From Metarhizium brunneum (lineage: Eukaryota; Ascomycota; Sordariomycetes; Hypocreales; Clavicipitaceae): a stretch of DNA of 64,000 nt. The translations under genes were made by a program, and so were the position numbers. Of this stretch, positions 1-11,217 are shown piece after piece. The notes under the pieces are model-generated. The model had not been told where the DNA came from. It did not search any database and worked only from the letters and a program-made list of their open reading frames with translations. Every line of letters begins with the position of its first letter. Position 1 is the stretch's first letter. The stretch covers positions 6,847,001 through 6,911,000 of the forward strand of contig NC_089422.1 in the NCBI RefSeq assembly GCF_013426205.1. The letters run 5' to 3'.

Positions 1-759
1 AGGTCGACTGGAGCCGCAATCACCGGGCTCTGGGCCGTGGTGTGATTATCCCTGTCCTCTTACACCAGCCGAACCAGCCTCATCCTCCTGCTCGGCCCTG
101 CCCCGTAAAAGGAGATCACGCTCGCTGGAGGCTGTGTCGTGTAAAAGTACTATTAGGATTTATACCAAGTTATTAGCTACTAGGCCACTCTCTTAAATCG
201 TTACCTTTATTCCGGTGTCAGCGTGAGGGTGTTTGGTTTCACCGAGGCTCGGAGGGCGGGTACAGGAGCCGGGCCGTCCAAATGTCACATGATAGGCCTG
301 GGACCCACAAATGCGGCCTGATCCGAGATTTGGCACGCCGGCCATTTCCGTACCGGGGAAGTGGGGTTTCAACTGTCGATAAGTACCAGGTCGATTTGAC
401 GTTTTGTGCTTGCACAGCCTGGTCCTCCAACTCGGCCGAGCTACAGAATGCTTGTTGGCCGGGCACAAAGCAGTCATGTTTGCGGGGTGCCAACCAGCAG
501 ACTCTCGTTACTTGCACCTATAATTGGTGGCCTTGTGGCTAATCCCCCGCAAGGGGCAGTGAGCTGAATCTGACTTGGGGAATAATATCCCTGGTTTATA
601 AAGATGCACGATGCCTGTCCACTCTGGAGGCGGGCTTGGGCACGGTTTACCAATAAAGCCATCGAATCGGATCCAACCCTAATCTGCTGCCTGGTTTGTG
701 GCACAAGGGAGCTACGTCACTTGGGCGGCGAGAGCAACACTCATGCGCGACATTCTTAC
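1..759. other. Intergenic, no gene seen
   Basis: No reading frame here has family-like sequence. Short frames overlap on both strands without codon structure. The 3' part of the UstYa-like gene that ends at about 760 on the minus strand would be expected here, but I could not find its second conserved histidine motif. Confidence 0.5.
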
Positions 760-1371
760 CAAGCAGCAACTAGTGGAACACCTCCAGCAAAGCTGTGTAT
801 CCTTTGCCATCATCGCTCTTCAACCACGGTTTACCGGTTTGATTAAGAGCCGCAATGCCACGTTCTGGGACGGTGACCGGTGTGTCTGATGCAAGTTAGC
901 TGCACGTCTTTTGCCGCCTTGTCGGGAACGCCGTCTCTCACATAACCAGAGATCCTCCCAGGCCTTTTCCCGTTCTGGCGTCGGCGGCCCTCGGTAGAGT
1001 GTTTTATGCGGAAATTCGTTCTCAAAGTCGCCTTCCCAAAATTCAACTCCATCCCACGCGGGTGCTGCCCCCAAGTCAGTCACAATGCTCAGGATAAAGA
1101 ACGTAAACACCTTCTGGGAAGCAAATGACTGACAAAATGGAGAATTGAGCTTTGCGCACTGCAGCTGGCTTGGGCTGGCCATGTGCTGCCACACCATGAC
1201 GAACAATGCGGTGAGCAGGGCAGCAATTATTCCACAAAGGCCAACAACCAACCCCCGGCTTTGACCCCAGTGGTGGCTGGTGGAACGCAGTTTAAGAAAG
1301 CTAGACGCATCATCGCTTTCAGAATCTGACAGGTGGTCATATTTGGCCTCGGGGGTTCTGTTGGAAGGCAT
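760..1371 (-). pseudogene. Broken UstYa-family (DUF3328) oxidase gene
   Basis: UstYa/DUF3328 proteins are membrane-anchored oxidases that cyclise or oxidise fungal peptides, mainly in RiPP (dikaritin) and cyclochlorotine-type pathways. Exon 1 runs 1371 to 942. It has a charged N-terminus, one membrane helix at about residues 42-64, then the family features YRGPP and AWEDLW. A 56-bp intron (GTGAGA donor, CTAAC branch, CATCAG acceptor, 941-886) keeps the frame. Exon 2 gives NQTGKPWLK and LLEVFH, the normal lead into the HQLHC motif. There the CAG codon reads TAG (770-772) and two bases of the following His codon are missing, so the motif is destroyed. No second HxxHC block follows. The call of pseudogene is firm if the sequence is correct. 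The neighbouring transporter is intact. Confidence 0.75.
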
Positions 1372-1983
1372 CTTGTAGCCGTCGTGTGGGGGAAAAAAAA
1401 GTCCAGACTGAAATGGATTGGAAGAGAATCTGCATTGGACGACGCTGGTCTGTCTGGGTTATTAGAAGGTTGACAGCTTATTCTCTTTGAAAAATTTACG
1501 GATTCAGCCGCATGTATCCTGGATGGCACTCAGTCCTCTGTTATTAAGACCTGCAGGGTTACAGACCGAGAGCATCGTATTATGGTAAGCTGCTTTTCAA
1601 GGCAAAACGCGCCTCCCATACGCGTAGACTGGGGTGGTAATATATGCGTTTTCCCCAGGTCCAGATGTCTCATGTCAGCTACCCTCTCGCCACCGGCTAC
1701 GCCCACGGAGTGCCCCCAATAAAGCGTCAACAAGCAGCTAACATGCATGCTGGTACATACATGTATCCATGTAGGTCGGCACCAGTATCCGAGTGCCATT
1801 GCCCGAGTATTAGCCACCTGCCGTTTGCGTTGGCTTATGCAGACTCAAAGCGCCCAGCTTTGTAGCCCTGTCGTGAGCCGTGCTTACATAGGGAAGCCGT
1901 TTTGGCGGCACCAGACCCGACAAGAAATATTTCCATCCTCTCAACCTCCCCAAGCACGAGACTGACAGCCAGTGCTAGTGAAT
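1372..1983. promoter_or_regulatory. Divergent intergenic region between UstYa relic and MFS gene
   Basis: About 610 bp separate the minus-strand UstYa relic from the plus-strand transporter, so both promoters must lie here. One CCAGAC word occurs at 1912, 72 bp upstream of the transporter ATG. I see no coding sequence. Confidence 0.5.
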
Positions 1984-3560
1984 ATGGCCCACGATACGCA
2001 CAATACCGAGGAGACTAGTCTCCTGCGACACCATCATGACGAAGCTTCATCGGGTGTGGAACGCACATTGAGGCAGCGGCTCATGATTGCTGGCCGATGC
2101 ACCACTGTGCTGTTGCTTGTGGTTCTTACAATGTCCATATCGTCGACTCCAATGCTGGAAATTATGGAAGGCATCATCTGTCGTTCCTTGCACCCGGACG
2201 TTGATGGCACACTCAACCACCCCGTCTGCAAAGGCGCAGACGTGCAATCAGAGTTTGCCCAACTTCAAGGCTGGGTTACGCCCTTTGCCCTGGTCCCCGG
2301 TCTAGTGATGGCCATGCCATACGGAGCCATGGCCGACAAGCACAGCCGCAGACTCGTGCTTTCTTTGGCTATTTCGGGCCTCGTTGTTGCGCAGATTCTT
2401 GAGATTGCCACATGTAAGTCATGGCGCAATGTCATTCGCAATCCCGTATTACTAAATCCTAGTCCACAGGCTGGTTCTCAGACACCATACCAATTCGTTT
2501 GATATGTCTGGCGGGCCTCGCTACCTTTGTTGGTGGCGGACCCATGGTCATCAATGCCATGATCTTCACCATGGTCGGTGATGTATTTACCGCTGATCAA
2601 AGGTTGGCCGATCCAGTCCCCTACGAATACTACAATGGCTTATGGAAAAACAGAACCACTGCCTTCTTCTACCTCGGTGCCTCCATGACAGTTGTTGAAC
2701 TGATATCCGGTCCTTTGACGTACCTCCTCATGAAGCGTGGCGATTGGTTTTGCGTCTTCACCGGCTTGGCAGGACTATGCCTCGCTAACATTTTGGCATT
2801 GCTGTTACCGGAGAGTCGCGACGCCAATACACTGCGTAAACATAAACCAACCAGCCGTCAGCCAGAATCGCATCAACAGCAGACGGGCAGTGGATTCTTC
2901 GACTTGCTCTCCAAGCTGCCCAACGCTGCGGCAACTTGCATCATGGCTGCGACGAATTTCGTTTCCAACAACAGACATTCTACGCTACTGCTTGTGGGTG
3001 TCGCGTTCGGCACCCTCGGTCAAGACGTCATCATCTTGTTGCAGCAGTACATGACGAAGCGTTTCGGTCTGTCTTGGGCTCGTGCGAGCCTACTCTTGTC
3101 TATCAAGGGTGTGGCGGCTCTTGCAGTGACAACAACAATACTCCCCTTGACAAGTCAACTGCTTTTGAGGAAACTATCCCTTAGCCCTGTCCATAAAGAC
3201 ATGTGGATGGCTAGGGCAAGTGCCATGTTTCTTCTGTTGGGAGCCTTTTGCCTGGGCTTGGCACCTACATTGGAGACATTTTTATCGAGCTTGGTCATTT
3301 TTACGGTGGGAATAGGCTACAATTTGATTCTTCGCAGCCTCATTGCTAGCTATGCAAAGGACGACAAGACGGGGTTGATGTTCACCGCAATATCTGTCTC
3401 GGAGGGATTAGGGGGGCTTATTGCAGGGCCAATAATGGCGATGCTCTTCCGCGTTGGTTTGAATTTGGGTAGGGCCTGGGTCGGTCTTCCTTTTCTATTT
3501 GCTGGCCTTCTTTTTAGTACTTCCACATTGATCGTTTTTTTGGTACCCGTCACGTCATGA
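1984..3560 (+). CDS. MFS transporter
   Basis: A major facilitator superfamily transporter of about 506 residues, predicted in the plasma membrane. The first true ATG is 1984; the frame is open a few codons upstream only through GTG. Exon 1 is 1984-2413, the intron 2414-2469 (GTAAGT, CCACAG), and exon 2 is 2470-3560. The join reads EIATC-WFSD, as in fungal relatives. The loop between helices 2 and 3 carries YGAMADKHSRR, the MFS motif-A region. Hydrophobic helices continue to the C-terminus, with the usual hydrophilic central loop around the HKPTSRQ stretch. Substrate is unknown. Its position between two UstYa-family genes suggests it once exported the product of that pathway, which is inference. 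The open frame and clean splice sites suggest it is still functional. Confidence 0.88.
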
Positions 3561-3802
3561 GACCTATCATCACCATGATTCTCAATAAAATCATACTTCT
3601 TCTTACTCTCCATACTGTGAACTCTATTTATAATCATCTTTTAAATGCCTAACAACCTTCTTATATTTAAACTTAACTTTGAGTCAAGTCTAACCATGAT
3701 AGCCGACGCCATGACATCCAGCAATCACACCAAGCCCTGCGACTTCAGTCTACAGTGCAAATCACTGTGCTCACAAGAGACAGGAGGAGCAACTTGGACA
3801 AT

Positions 3803-4496
3803 TCATTCTACTCGGGTATATCTATCGAATTTATCGAGGTATCTCGCAAATGCCCATTCCTTAATCTTTGCAAAGTTGCGACACGTATGGGTGATGTACA
3901 TGGACATCTTTGACATTTGGTCTTGTTCGTCCCAGCGGTAGTATAAAGTGGAAACGTCGGCATGGCACATTGCCGCCTGTCTTAGATGTTCAAGACAGTG
4001 GCCAGTTGGCTAATTAGTCATGGTGTATGCTTTGTCTCTTGGTAGTGCGTCTTACCAAAATGGAGAGTCGTCTCTTCGTCTCTCGTGCCATTAGCAAACA
4101 CTGTTAACATGCCGTATCTTTCGGGATACATGAGCTTGCGAAACATGTTCAAGCAGTGCAGCTGGTGAAAGACGTCAAGGCCGATAATGTATTCTCCCTC
4201 CTTGCCGGGAATTCCTACTGTATGATTTGGTAGGCGACGTGCCTCATGTTCGGGCACATGCAGGCTGACGCCATCTGTCAAAGGCACAAGTCTCAGAACA
4301 CGTGTCAAATCTTGCCATGATGTGGTTTCTACTTGCATTGGTATAAGTCGTCCCAAGCGTCGTCCATGTCATCGTCCGGGTAGCCTTGGTATGGGGAGTG
4401 GCTCGGTCCGACGCCTGGGGCAAATACTTTGGTCTCATATTCAATCACGGCATTCGCAGTGGAGTAGATGCCTTTTGAAGGATCCCATAGCTTATA
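3803..4496 (-). pseudogene. 5'-truncated UstYa-family (DUF3328) gene
   Basis: This is a second UstYa/DUF3328 homologue, converging on the transporter. The visible protein starts mid-domain with STANAVIEYETKVF and DDAWDDLYQ (4496-4337). A GC-AG intron follows (GCAAGT donor, 4336-4275) that joins in phase to YGVSLHVPEHEA. Exon B (4274-4056) carries the first conserved block, FHQLHCLNMFRK, intact. The last piece has the second block, HCLEHLRQAAMCH, then ends at the stop 3803-3805. The exon B to C junction does not join in phase with the obvious sites (GTAAGA at 4055, TTAG before 4009), a further sign of decay. The N-terminus and membrane helix are absent because sequence above 4496 becomes extremely AT-rich. 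Unlike the copy at 760-1371, both histidine motifs survive here. Confidence 0.7.
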
Positions 4497-4890
4497 TAAG
4501 TATATTATATATTAAAATAAAGCTAAAAATCACGTGATTTTAAATATTTAAAAAATAAGCTTATAACTTTAAAATTCAGGGAGTTATTAAGCTTTTAAAT
4601 ATTATTTTAAAAAAGCAAGCCCTTTTTTTTAGCTTATTATAACTCGCTTAATTTATAAGCTAGCGGTATAAGAATTAGTGTATTTGAAAGGCCTAAATTA
4701 GCTCTTTTTATATATATAAAGTAGGTCCTAATAAGCCTTATAATTCGCGTAATAATTATTACTAAAAAATCTTTTTATAATAAAATCTTTACTAAAAAAC
4801 TACATATATTATAGTAAATTATAATACAAACTACACTATACTATATTACACTATAAATTACACTAAAATTATATATAGTGTAGTTTTTTC
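4497..4890. repeat. AT-rich island with terminal inverted repeat
   Basis: About 390 bp of very AT-rich, stop-filled sequence begins abruptly at the truncated UstYa gene and ends abruptly at about 4890. It holds a perfect 16-bp palindrome centred on TCACGTGA (about 4526-4541). Near its right end, CTACACTATA and TATAGTGTAG form an inverted repeat (about 4829-4886). It resembles a RIP-degraded transposon relic or a small non-autonomous element. I could not compute RIP indices. Confidence 0.55.
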
Positions 4891-5162
4891 GTCACAGCTC
4901 TGGTACCTACGTAGGTCGGTAGTCCTTTCCGAATCGTTGTGCCATAAGTGGTGCGGATGACGGAGGAAGGATTTTCCGATGACGCCCTGGTCTGTTCTCC
5001 TGGCTCCAACCGAAGAGCAGCTTCACCCTGCTCTTTTAAGCTTTTCAGCTCATTCCCAATGCATTATTCCGGTGTCATTTGGCCTGTATCTTAACCTTTC
5101 TTGAATTTAAACTCTGACATTGTTACATTTCGTCGCGACTCGACTTCATCGCAGGATACTTG

Positions 5163-6802
5163 ATGGCACAACCACCGGAGCCGGCAGCCGAGATAATCCT
5201 AAGAACATTGAATGGAGAGATTACATATGAGGAGGCCGCTGATCAGGAGACCAATGTCCTGCCGGAGCTGACATATTGGCGGAGGATGGACGACTTCGGT
5301 AGCTATCTCCTTGCCCACAAAAAGGAGATTGAAGATATCGTATCACGCTACTTGCGTCTCGACGGCGCCGAGAAATGCTGTCTCTCACCTCCTCCTGAGT
5401 GGAACTATGGTAGCTTCAATCTGTGCTTGCCTGCTTCTATTATCAACTGGAAGAAGCGCCCTGGGGGGAGGGTAATGATTCGCTTTCCGCTCCCTTTCAA
5501 AGTTGGTGAATCGGACTTTCCGGGCAACTCTGACGAGAAGCTTCGTTCTGAAGTGGCTACCTATTCCTGGATTGGAAAGAATTGTCCGGAAGTTCCTCTA
5601 CCCTGTCTTTGGGGATTTGCATTCGCTGGTGGTCCTAGTGTGAGTCTATTTCTCAGGTTTACCGAAAGCATACGAGATTACGTTTCTTAATATGTGTCAA
5701 GGCAATGTAGTTTGCTGCGTTGGATACCGCTCCATTCCTCTCTCGATTTTTCGAAAAACTTCGACGCCAAATTTGGTCTCTGCTTGGTTACGCAGTACCA
5801 TGCCAATATGTGCAGTTAAACTCTCCCTATAATCTCAACACAGGGCATATGGTCATTGATTACATTGAACCTGCTGATGCGGAGATGCTCTCTTCAACGT
5901 GGGAAACGAAGCGACACGATGAGCGTGCAAGAGCCAATTTATTTCGTGGCCTTTCACGCATCATGCTCGCGCTCGGAAAAGTTCCATTGCAACGTATTGG
6001 GTCTTTTACTATGGACAACCAGGGAGTTATTAGTCTCACGAATCGACCGCTTAGGCTTCAGCTACATCAACTGGAGAACGAGGGTATCCCGACGAATATC
6101 AGCAGAAACACCACCTATACCTCCATAGAACCATTCTTGCACGACATTCTAGCTTGTCATGACAGTCGTTTACGACATCAGCTGAACGCCGCGAATGATG
6201 AGGCTGATTGCAAAGCGCAGATGGCAGTTTTAAGCGCTTTCCGAACAATCCTCCCACTTTTTGTACGCCGAGATTTACGTTCCGGACCATATATACTAAC
6301 TCTGACCGATATTCATGCGAGCAATATCTTCGTTGATACGGAATGGAACATCAAATATCTAATCGACCTGGAATGGGCCTGTTCACTACCACTAGAAATG
6401 CTACATCCGCCGTCGTGGTTATCAGATGAACCTTTTGAGAGACTGTCCCCTCAGTTTGACGAGTTATATCAGGAGTTTATAGACATCTTCAAGGGAGAGG
6501 AGGCCCTTTATTTCTCACCGTCACAACACCAGCGAGGACCACAGTTTTTCACGGAAACTATGAGACAGGGATGGGAAGCTGGAAATTTCTTCTACTTTCT
6601 TGGACTAGAGAGTGTTACTGGACTATATTTCATCTTCCAACGACGCATTCGACCTCGATTCGACACCTCTAATGAATTTCCCGATGAAGCTCTTTCTGCG
6701 TATTGGGGGCAAGGCAGTGAGCAATTTATTGCCGGCAAAGTCCAACAAAAAAAGGAATATGACGAGAAACTCAGGCAGGCGTTTAAGAGTGAGGATGCCT
6801 GA
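5163..6802 (+). CDS. Aminoglycoside phosphotransferase-like (APH) family protein
   Basis: A protein of about 522 residues in the kinase-fold APH/choline kinase-like group, which is greatly expanded in filamentous fungi and mostly without known substrates. Exon 1 is 5163-5639, the intron 5640-5710 (GTGAGT to TGTAG), and exon 2 is 5711-6802, joined in phase after GGPS. The first ATG is 5163; the codon just upstream is TTG. The catalytic-loop equivalent is LTDIHASNIFVD, followed by YLIDLEWA as the metal-binding segment. The Asp and Asn of the family motif are present, but the position before the Asp is Thr rather than the more usual His-Gly. The C-terminal third is helical. No neighbour suggests a role. 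APH-like fold is likely; function is unknown. Confidence 0.8.
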
Positions 6803-8647
6803 ATTGAATGTCAGCTTGGATCGTTTCCTTTCTTCATTGTTTCTTACTCACCAACTCTTGCAGAATCCGTTAGCTTTTACCTTGCCTACTTCTTAGATGA
6901 TTCCCCTTTAGCTATGGCATTCTGATTTTCTCTTCTCTTATCCTGAGCCGCCCTGCCCGACGAAGACAATTGTTTGGCGGCCTTTGCAGTGATACCGATG
7001 CCTGCAGAAGCCTCTTTCACCACATGTTGACTCGTTGGACGAGTTTTGTTATCAGCTATTTTGAGAATGCCAAATTCGTCTATGGATAATAACTTTGTTT
7101 GGACACTGGGGTTTGTGGTGCTAAGATAAAGGCGAAGAGTATGTCCAAGAAATGAACCATCTTTTCTTCTGTCTTCTAGTCGAGCGGAAGTTCCAGCTTA
7201 AATGGAAAAAATAGTGACTACGCTAACACATGCAAGTTCCGTCGTGAGAGTGGTGTTCAAGCAGGACAAACCAAAACTTGACACGCTTTCGAGTTGTCAT
7301 CATGCAACTTCATGCTAGTGGGGTCAGATGCTAGGTAACAATATGATGTTGGTTTGCATTGCGAGGTTGCCGACAGTCAAGACCCTCTCATCCCTCCAGG
7401 GCGTACTGTGATGCCTGAGTACGAACTCAGATTGTACACTTTTTAGGATGAAAGATAAGGCTGTCAGTCATACTACGTTGGGTTGTTTCTTCACCATTTG
7501 AGCCCAGATCCACTGAATCACCAGACTGCTGCACAGGAATTCTGACATTTCAGTCAAGCATTTGCGTACCAGACTTCTACCAACATACATGACATGGGTC
7601 CGTGCCTCCATTGCCAACATTGACCCCGCTCACCAGCAAGTGCAACAGTCCCCGATTCTGGTGTTTGGCAACACCTCAAGCTACTTAAGTAAGAAATCGA
7701 ACTAAAGTGGTCGCATATCAAGGTCGCCGAACCCCCAGTCGTGTTCGTCTGCACATAGCCCCCGAGGTTTGGAGAGTCTGGGTTGGAACACGTCGGATGG
7801 GATTAGTGCCAGCAGGCGGCCCATGACCCATGATTCTTTTGCAGGGGATCAAGTATTCAATGTTCTAAAGTGTCAATGGTAGATATGTCTGGTAAGCTAA
7901 TGCAGTTTGCCCGTGCCGTGCCGCCTTGCTAAGCCACCAGACCCAATGCAGTCTGGTGCTCTCAAATGACCAGTTGACCAGACAGATATCATATCTCGAC
8001 CCAGACCAGACGGGACCTCCGCACATGCACCCGTGCGTGATGTGTCCACACAGCATGTCTGATGCACAAGACTTAAAATTCATCACCCATAGCCTCCATG
8101 TCTGGACCCGCTGTACGAAACCTGTTGAACCACCTGCATGTGGCTCTGTAGCCGCCGAATACTTGATACCCCAGTCTCTTCAACCCTCAACTCGCACAGC
8201 CAACGAGCTCATTGTCACAGCATTCAAGGTTGATCGTAACCCCCAAGAACCCAAATACCTCCAGCAATGCCCGTTGCGTCGAAAGCGAGTTAAGTCCTGG
8301 TGGTCTGGGTATGATGTCTGATCCTTTGGTTGGCCGAAGGGGAAAAAGGTGCGGCTTTCCGGGCCTCAGCATCAAATACAATCAATGACACGTTATTTGA
8401 ATGCAAGTACCAGACATTAAATACAAGCGTTGGGTAAAAGACTTTCCCCTCTGTACAACATACTCAAGCAGAAAGCCCAATCCATAAAGCCCAATCCATT
8501 CAATCCAAAGGTGTCTGGTTGGGTATAACATGGCAATATCACTAGCAGAATCGTTGGGCAAGGGTCATCCAGCGGGTCTAATACAACCAGGGAAGTAAGT
8601 CCAAGGCAACCGGCAGACGGAATGCTGAGTGCAGGGTGCTCTATATC
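6803..8647. other. Long intergenic region
   Basis: I find no convincing gene in this 1.8 kb. Frames such as 7926-8321 lack family-like sequence and depend on repeated CCAGAC words. The notable content is the motif cluster described at 7521-8518. Confidence 0.5.
7521..8518. promoter_or_regulatory. Dense CCAGAC/GTCTGG motif cluster
   Basis: CCAGAC or its complement starts at 7521, 7569, 7887, 7937, 7951, 7978, 8001, 8006, 8100, 8303, 8410 and 8513. That is 12 hits in 1 kb, against about 0.5 expected for a hexamer counted on both strands. Orientation is mixed. Whether these bind a protein, or are the remains of a repeat, is not known. Confidence 0.4.
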
Positions 8648-8843
8648 TGTGACAAGGGCTCGGAAAGAGGGCTTGGAGCAATAGCTCAATTCAACTAATA
8701 ACAGTCTTTGGTATCAAAGGTCCTTAGTTTTCCTCAAGGCCTTGAGGGACCAAAGCCGTCTATTTATACAAGAAGTCGGTGAGGGACTTTGCCCTAGGTC
8801 TCGTGACCGTAGCCCTTGTGTAACCTGCGATTTCCGTGTAACA
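8648..8843 (-). mobile_element. Solo LTR, family 1, short form
   Basis: Read on the minus strand it begins TGTTACACGGAAAT and ends CCCTTGTCACA, the termini shared by the other LTRs in this window. Inside are the LTR-type TATA sequence TGTATAAATAG and the block CCTCAAGGCCTTGAGG. It closely matches the copy at 48025-48230. The 5-bp flanks (ATATC and GTAGC) do not match, so the target duplication has been lost or the element arose by recombination. No internal retrotransposon genes are present. Confidence 0.75.
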
Positions 8844-8950
8844 GTAGCCGTCTTGGCTAATACTGCAGACTGTCAAGCTCAGCGAAACGGTAGTCGAAAC
8901 TGCTCGTTCTTGTCCACACAATGGTCCCGGCTGCCCATTCACATCCTCCA

Positions 8951-10609
8951 TCATGAGATCCTCAAAGGGTCAAGAAACGGGTGTTTTAGCAGCTCTTTAG
9001 CAGTCTTCCTTTTCTCGGGCAGCCATTGCAACATACAGGCGGCAAAGTCTAGAAACTGCTCCTTTTCCTCTCCAACTAACTCGGTCACCATATCAGATAA
9101 TTTCTTCCCTTCTTCGACCAAGTCCTTGCGGATAATGCAGCCTATCATGTGACGATTGGTTAGGGTTATAATGTAGTTGTGTGGCCTTGTAACGTACCGT
9201 CTTCGTCAAAAAAAGGACCTCCCCAAAACTCGTTCATAGTTTCGCACTCTTTCCCCTTCTGACTTATGATAATCTTGCCGAGTTTAGCTTTACGACACAT
9301 TCGTTCTCTTTGGACTAGAGCTTCAGGGGGATTTCCCAAGGTGGAAACCATTTGAGCAAGATGAACGCGCGTCGTATTCGCCGTCCTCGCCAGCAGGCCG
9401 GTTGAACAGGCTAGTATCTTCTAACAGATTCCACATCTGTTGCAGTTAGAATAATTGTACAAACATGTGTCAAGGTCAATTACCAAAGGGTTTTGCTTTA
9501 CCATTAGGCCGAGATTCCATATATCAGCACTGTATGACCACGGACAACCGAGAAACACCTCCGGGGCACGATACCGATGAGATTGGATGGGAGATATATG
9601 GCCCCGATTATCAGGTAGTCCAGGGAAGCAGAGATTGAAGTCAGCAAGTCGAGGTAAGAGAGTAGTGCCACGGAGGCCACCAAGTTCATCATGTGACAAA
9701 TACGTCACACGCCCATCTTCGTTTCTGACATGCTTGGGCTGGGAATTAGTCTTGTAGTATTGCACAAGATCTTTCAGAACAGAGTCATCCTCAAGTGTGA
9801 CCATGATATTATCATCCTTGATATCTAGCAACGCGGTTAGCGACATAAATGAGGTGCGAATGTAAAACCCGAACCTGTATGGATCAGACGGCACTCCGTG
9901 TGCAAGTAATCCAAAGCTTGGAGGAGGCAAAACATGTAAGCTTTGAATATTGGAGGCCCTAGCCTTTGTCGTGGAAGTCTTTGCTGGAACTGGAAAAGAG
10001 TCTCTCTCATGGGCTCAAACACGAGACAAGTATGCGTCCCACATTCACCTTGTAAGTTAAACACATCAATGGGTGTCCGAATATGTGAGAGACCTTCGTG
10101 TGATGGATTGGCCTTTGAGATGAGCTTCATACATCTAATCTCATCAGCAGCATTTGCATCTAAAGCGGATATTTTGATGCTAACATAGCGAGGACCTGAC
10201 GACTTGACCCATCTTTTACTGATTTCAAGGTTAAATTCATGTCGCGGTGGCGGACATTTGGACATTTGGAGTGTTCTCACTATGCTACATTTTCTGCCAA
10301 CCAGACAGTGGATCCCGACCCAAACCCGAGTTTCGCAATCGTCTTGAATCTGTCGTCAAGTATCTGGCCGGGCTGTGTTGGATGGAAATATTTCAAACGA
10401 CCATTCGGGAGCAGCTCCTCGTCAATCGGCTCAGGGAGGACATAAGCCGCTGGTCTTTTCGCGGAAATTGAAAAGGGCCGTTTTCTAAAGCATCCCATTT
10501 TGGGAGCTTTCTTAAAGCATGGAAGTTGCAGCTCAGTAATGAGCCGTGCACCGAACATGCTCAAGAAGTGGAGTGCGGTGAAGCTGAATTTTGTGGTTAT
10601 TGTCTTCAT
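8951..10609 (-). pseudogene. SRPK-like protein kinase with a frameshift and DFN in place of DFG
   Basis: This is an SR-protein-kinase-like fungal kinase in five pieces. From 10609: a leader, EPIDEELLPNG, the Gly-rich loop KLGFGSGSTVWLAE, then an intron joining to RYVSIKI (ATP lysine). Next comes LDYLHTECRLIHT, split by an intron from DIKDDNIMV, so the catalytic loop is HTDIKDDN as usual in this group. The activation segment reads LADFNLCFPG, with Asn where Gly is expected, then HRYRAPEVFLGCPWSYSADIW. After the next intron, WNLLEDTSLFNRPAG and VHLAQMVSTLG lie in different frames. One base is missing in the CGCGCG run at 9366-9371, and the original frame soon reaches a stop. The last exon ends HPFLDPLRIS at 8951. 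It is either a recent pseudogene or a sequencing error; DFN suggests weakened catalysis in any case. Confidence 0.65.
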
Positions 10610-11217
10610 CTGCCTTCTGTTTTGTCATCTGTCATCATGTCAAGGACTTGAAAATGGTCACGTGAGGCTTATTGCACCAATCCACATAGACTGATGGGTT
10701 TAATCGTGCCTGAGGTAACAATCATTAAGTTATTTGAACTGCTAATACTACACAACACCCAAATATTTTGGGATCACAATCTGTAATCTAGCATATAGTA
10801 CAAGCATCTCGTTCAATGCCAGAATAATAACTTTTGTTCTGCCGTCCAGGTTAAAACCAAATGCGCATAAAACCGCCAGTTTCTATTCTTTGCTGCTCTG
10901 GACTATCAAAAGAGATGCTCTCTATTTCCTTGGGCAAGCAAGTGTATGTGTGTGATGAGCGCTGCCAAATGCCCTTTAGGTCGGAGCACTCTTCACCTTT
11001 TAACAAGAGCACGGCTATACTGTAGTTGGAGTCATTCACAGCGGATCTGGCTGAAGAAACAAGCAGAAGGTCTGGTATTAACCTAAAAAGTAAACATAGC
11101 CAAGAGACCATGAACATTCATCAACGGCATCCCTGGAGCCAAGGTAAACTCCACGTTCAATCATCTTCTTGTGACAATTTCAACTTGTATTCCACAATCT
11201 AATTAACCATTCTAACC
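10610..11217. other. Intergenic region
   Basis: About 600 bp lie between the kinase start and the 3' end of the F-box gene. It contains the kinase promoter. I see no gene in it. Confidence 0.5.
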
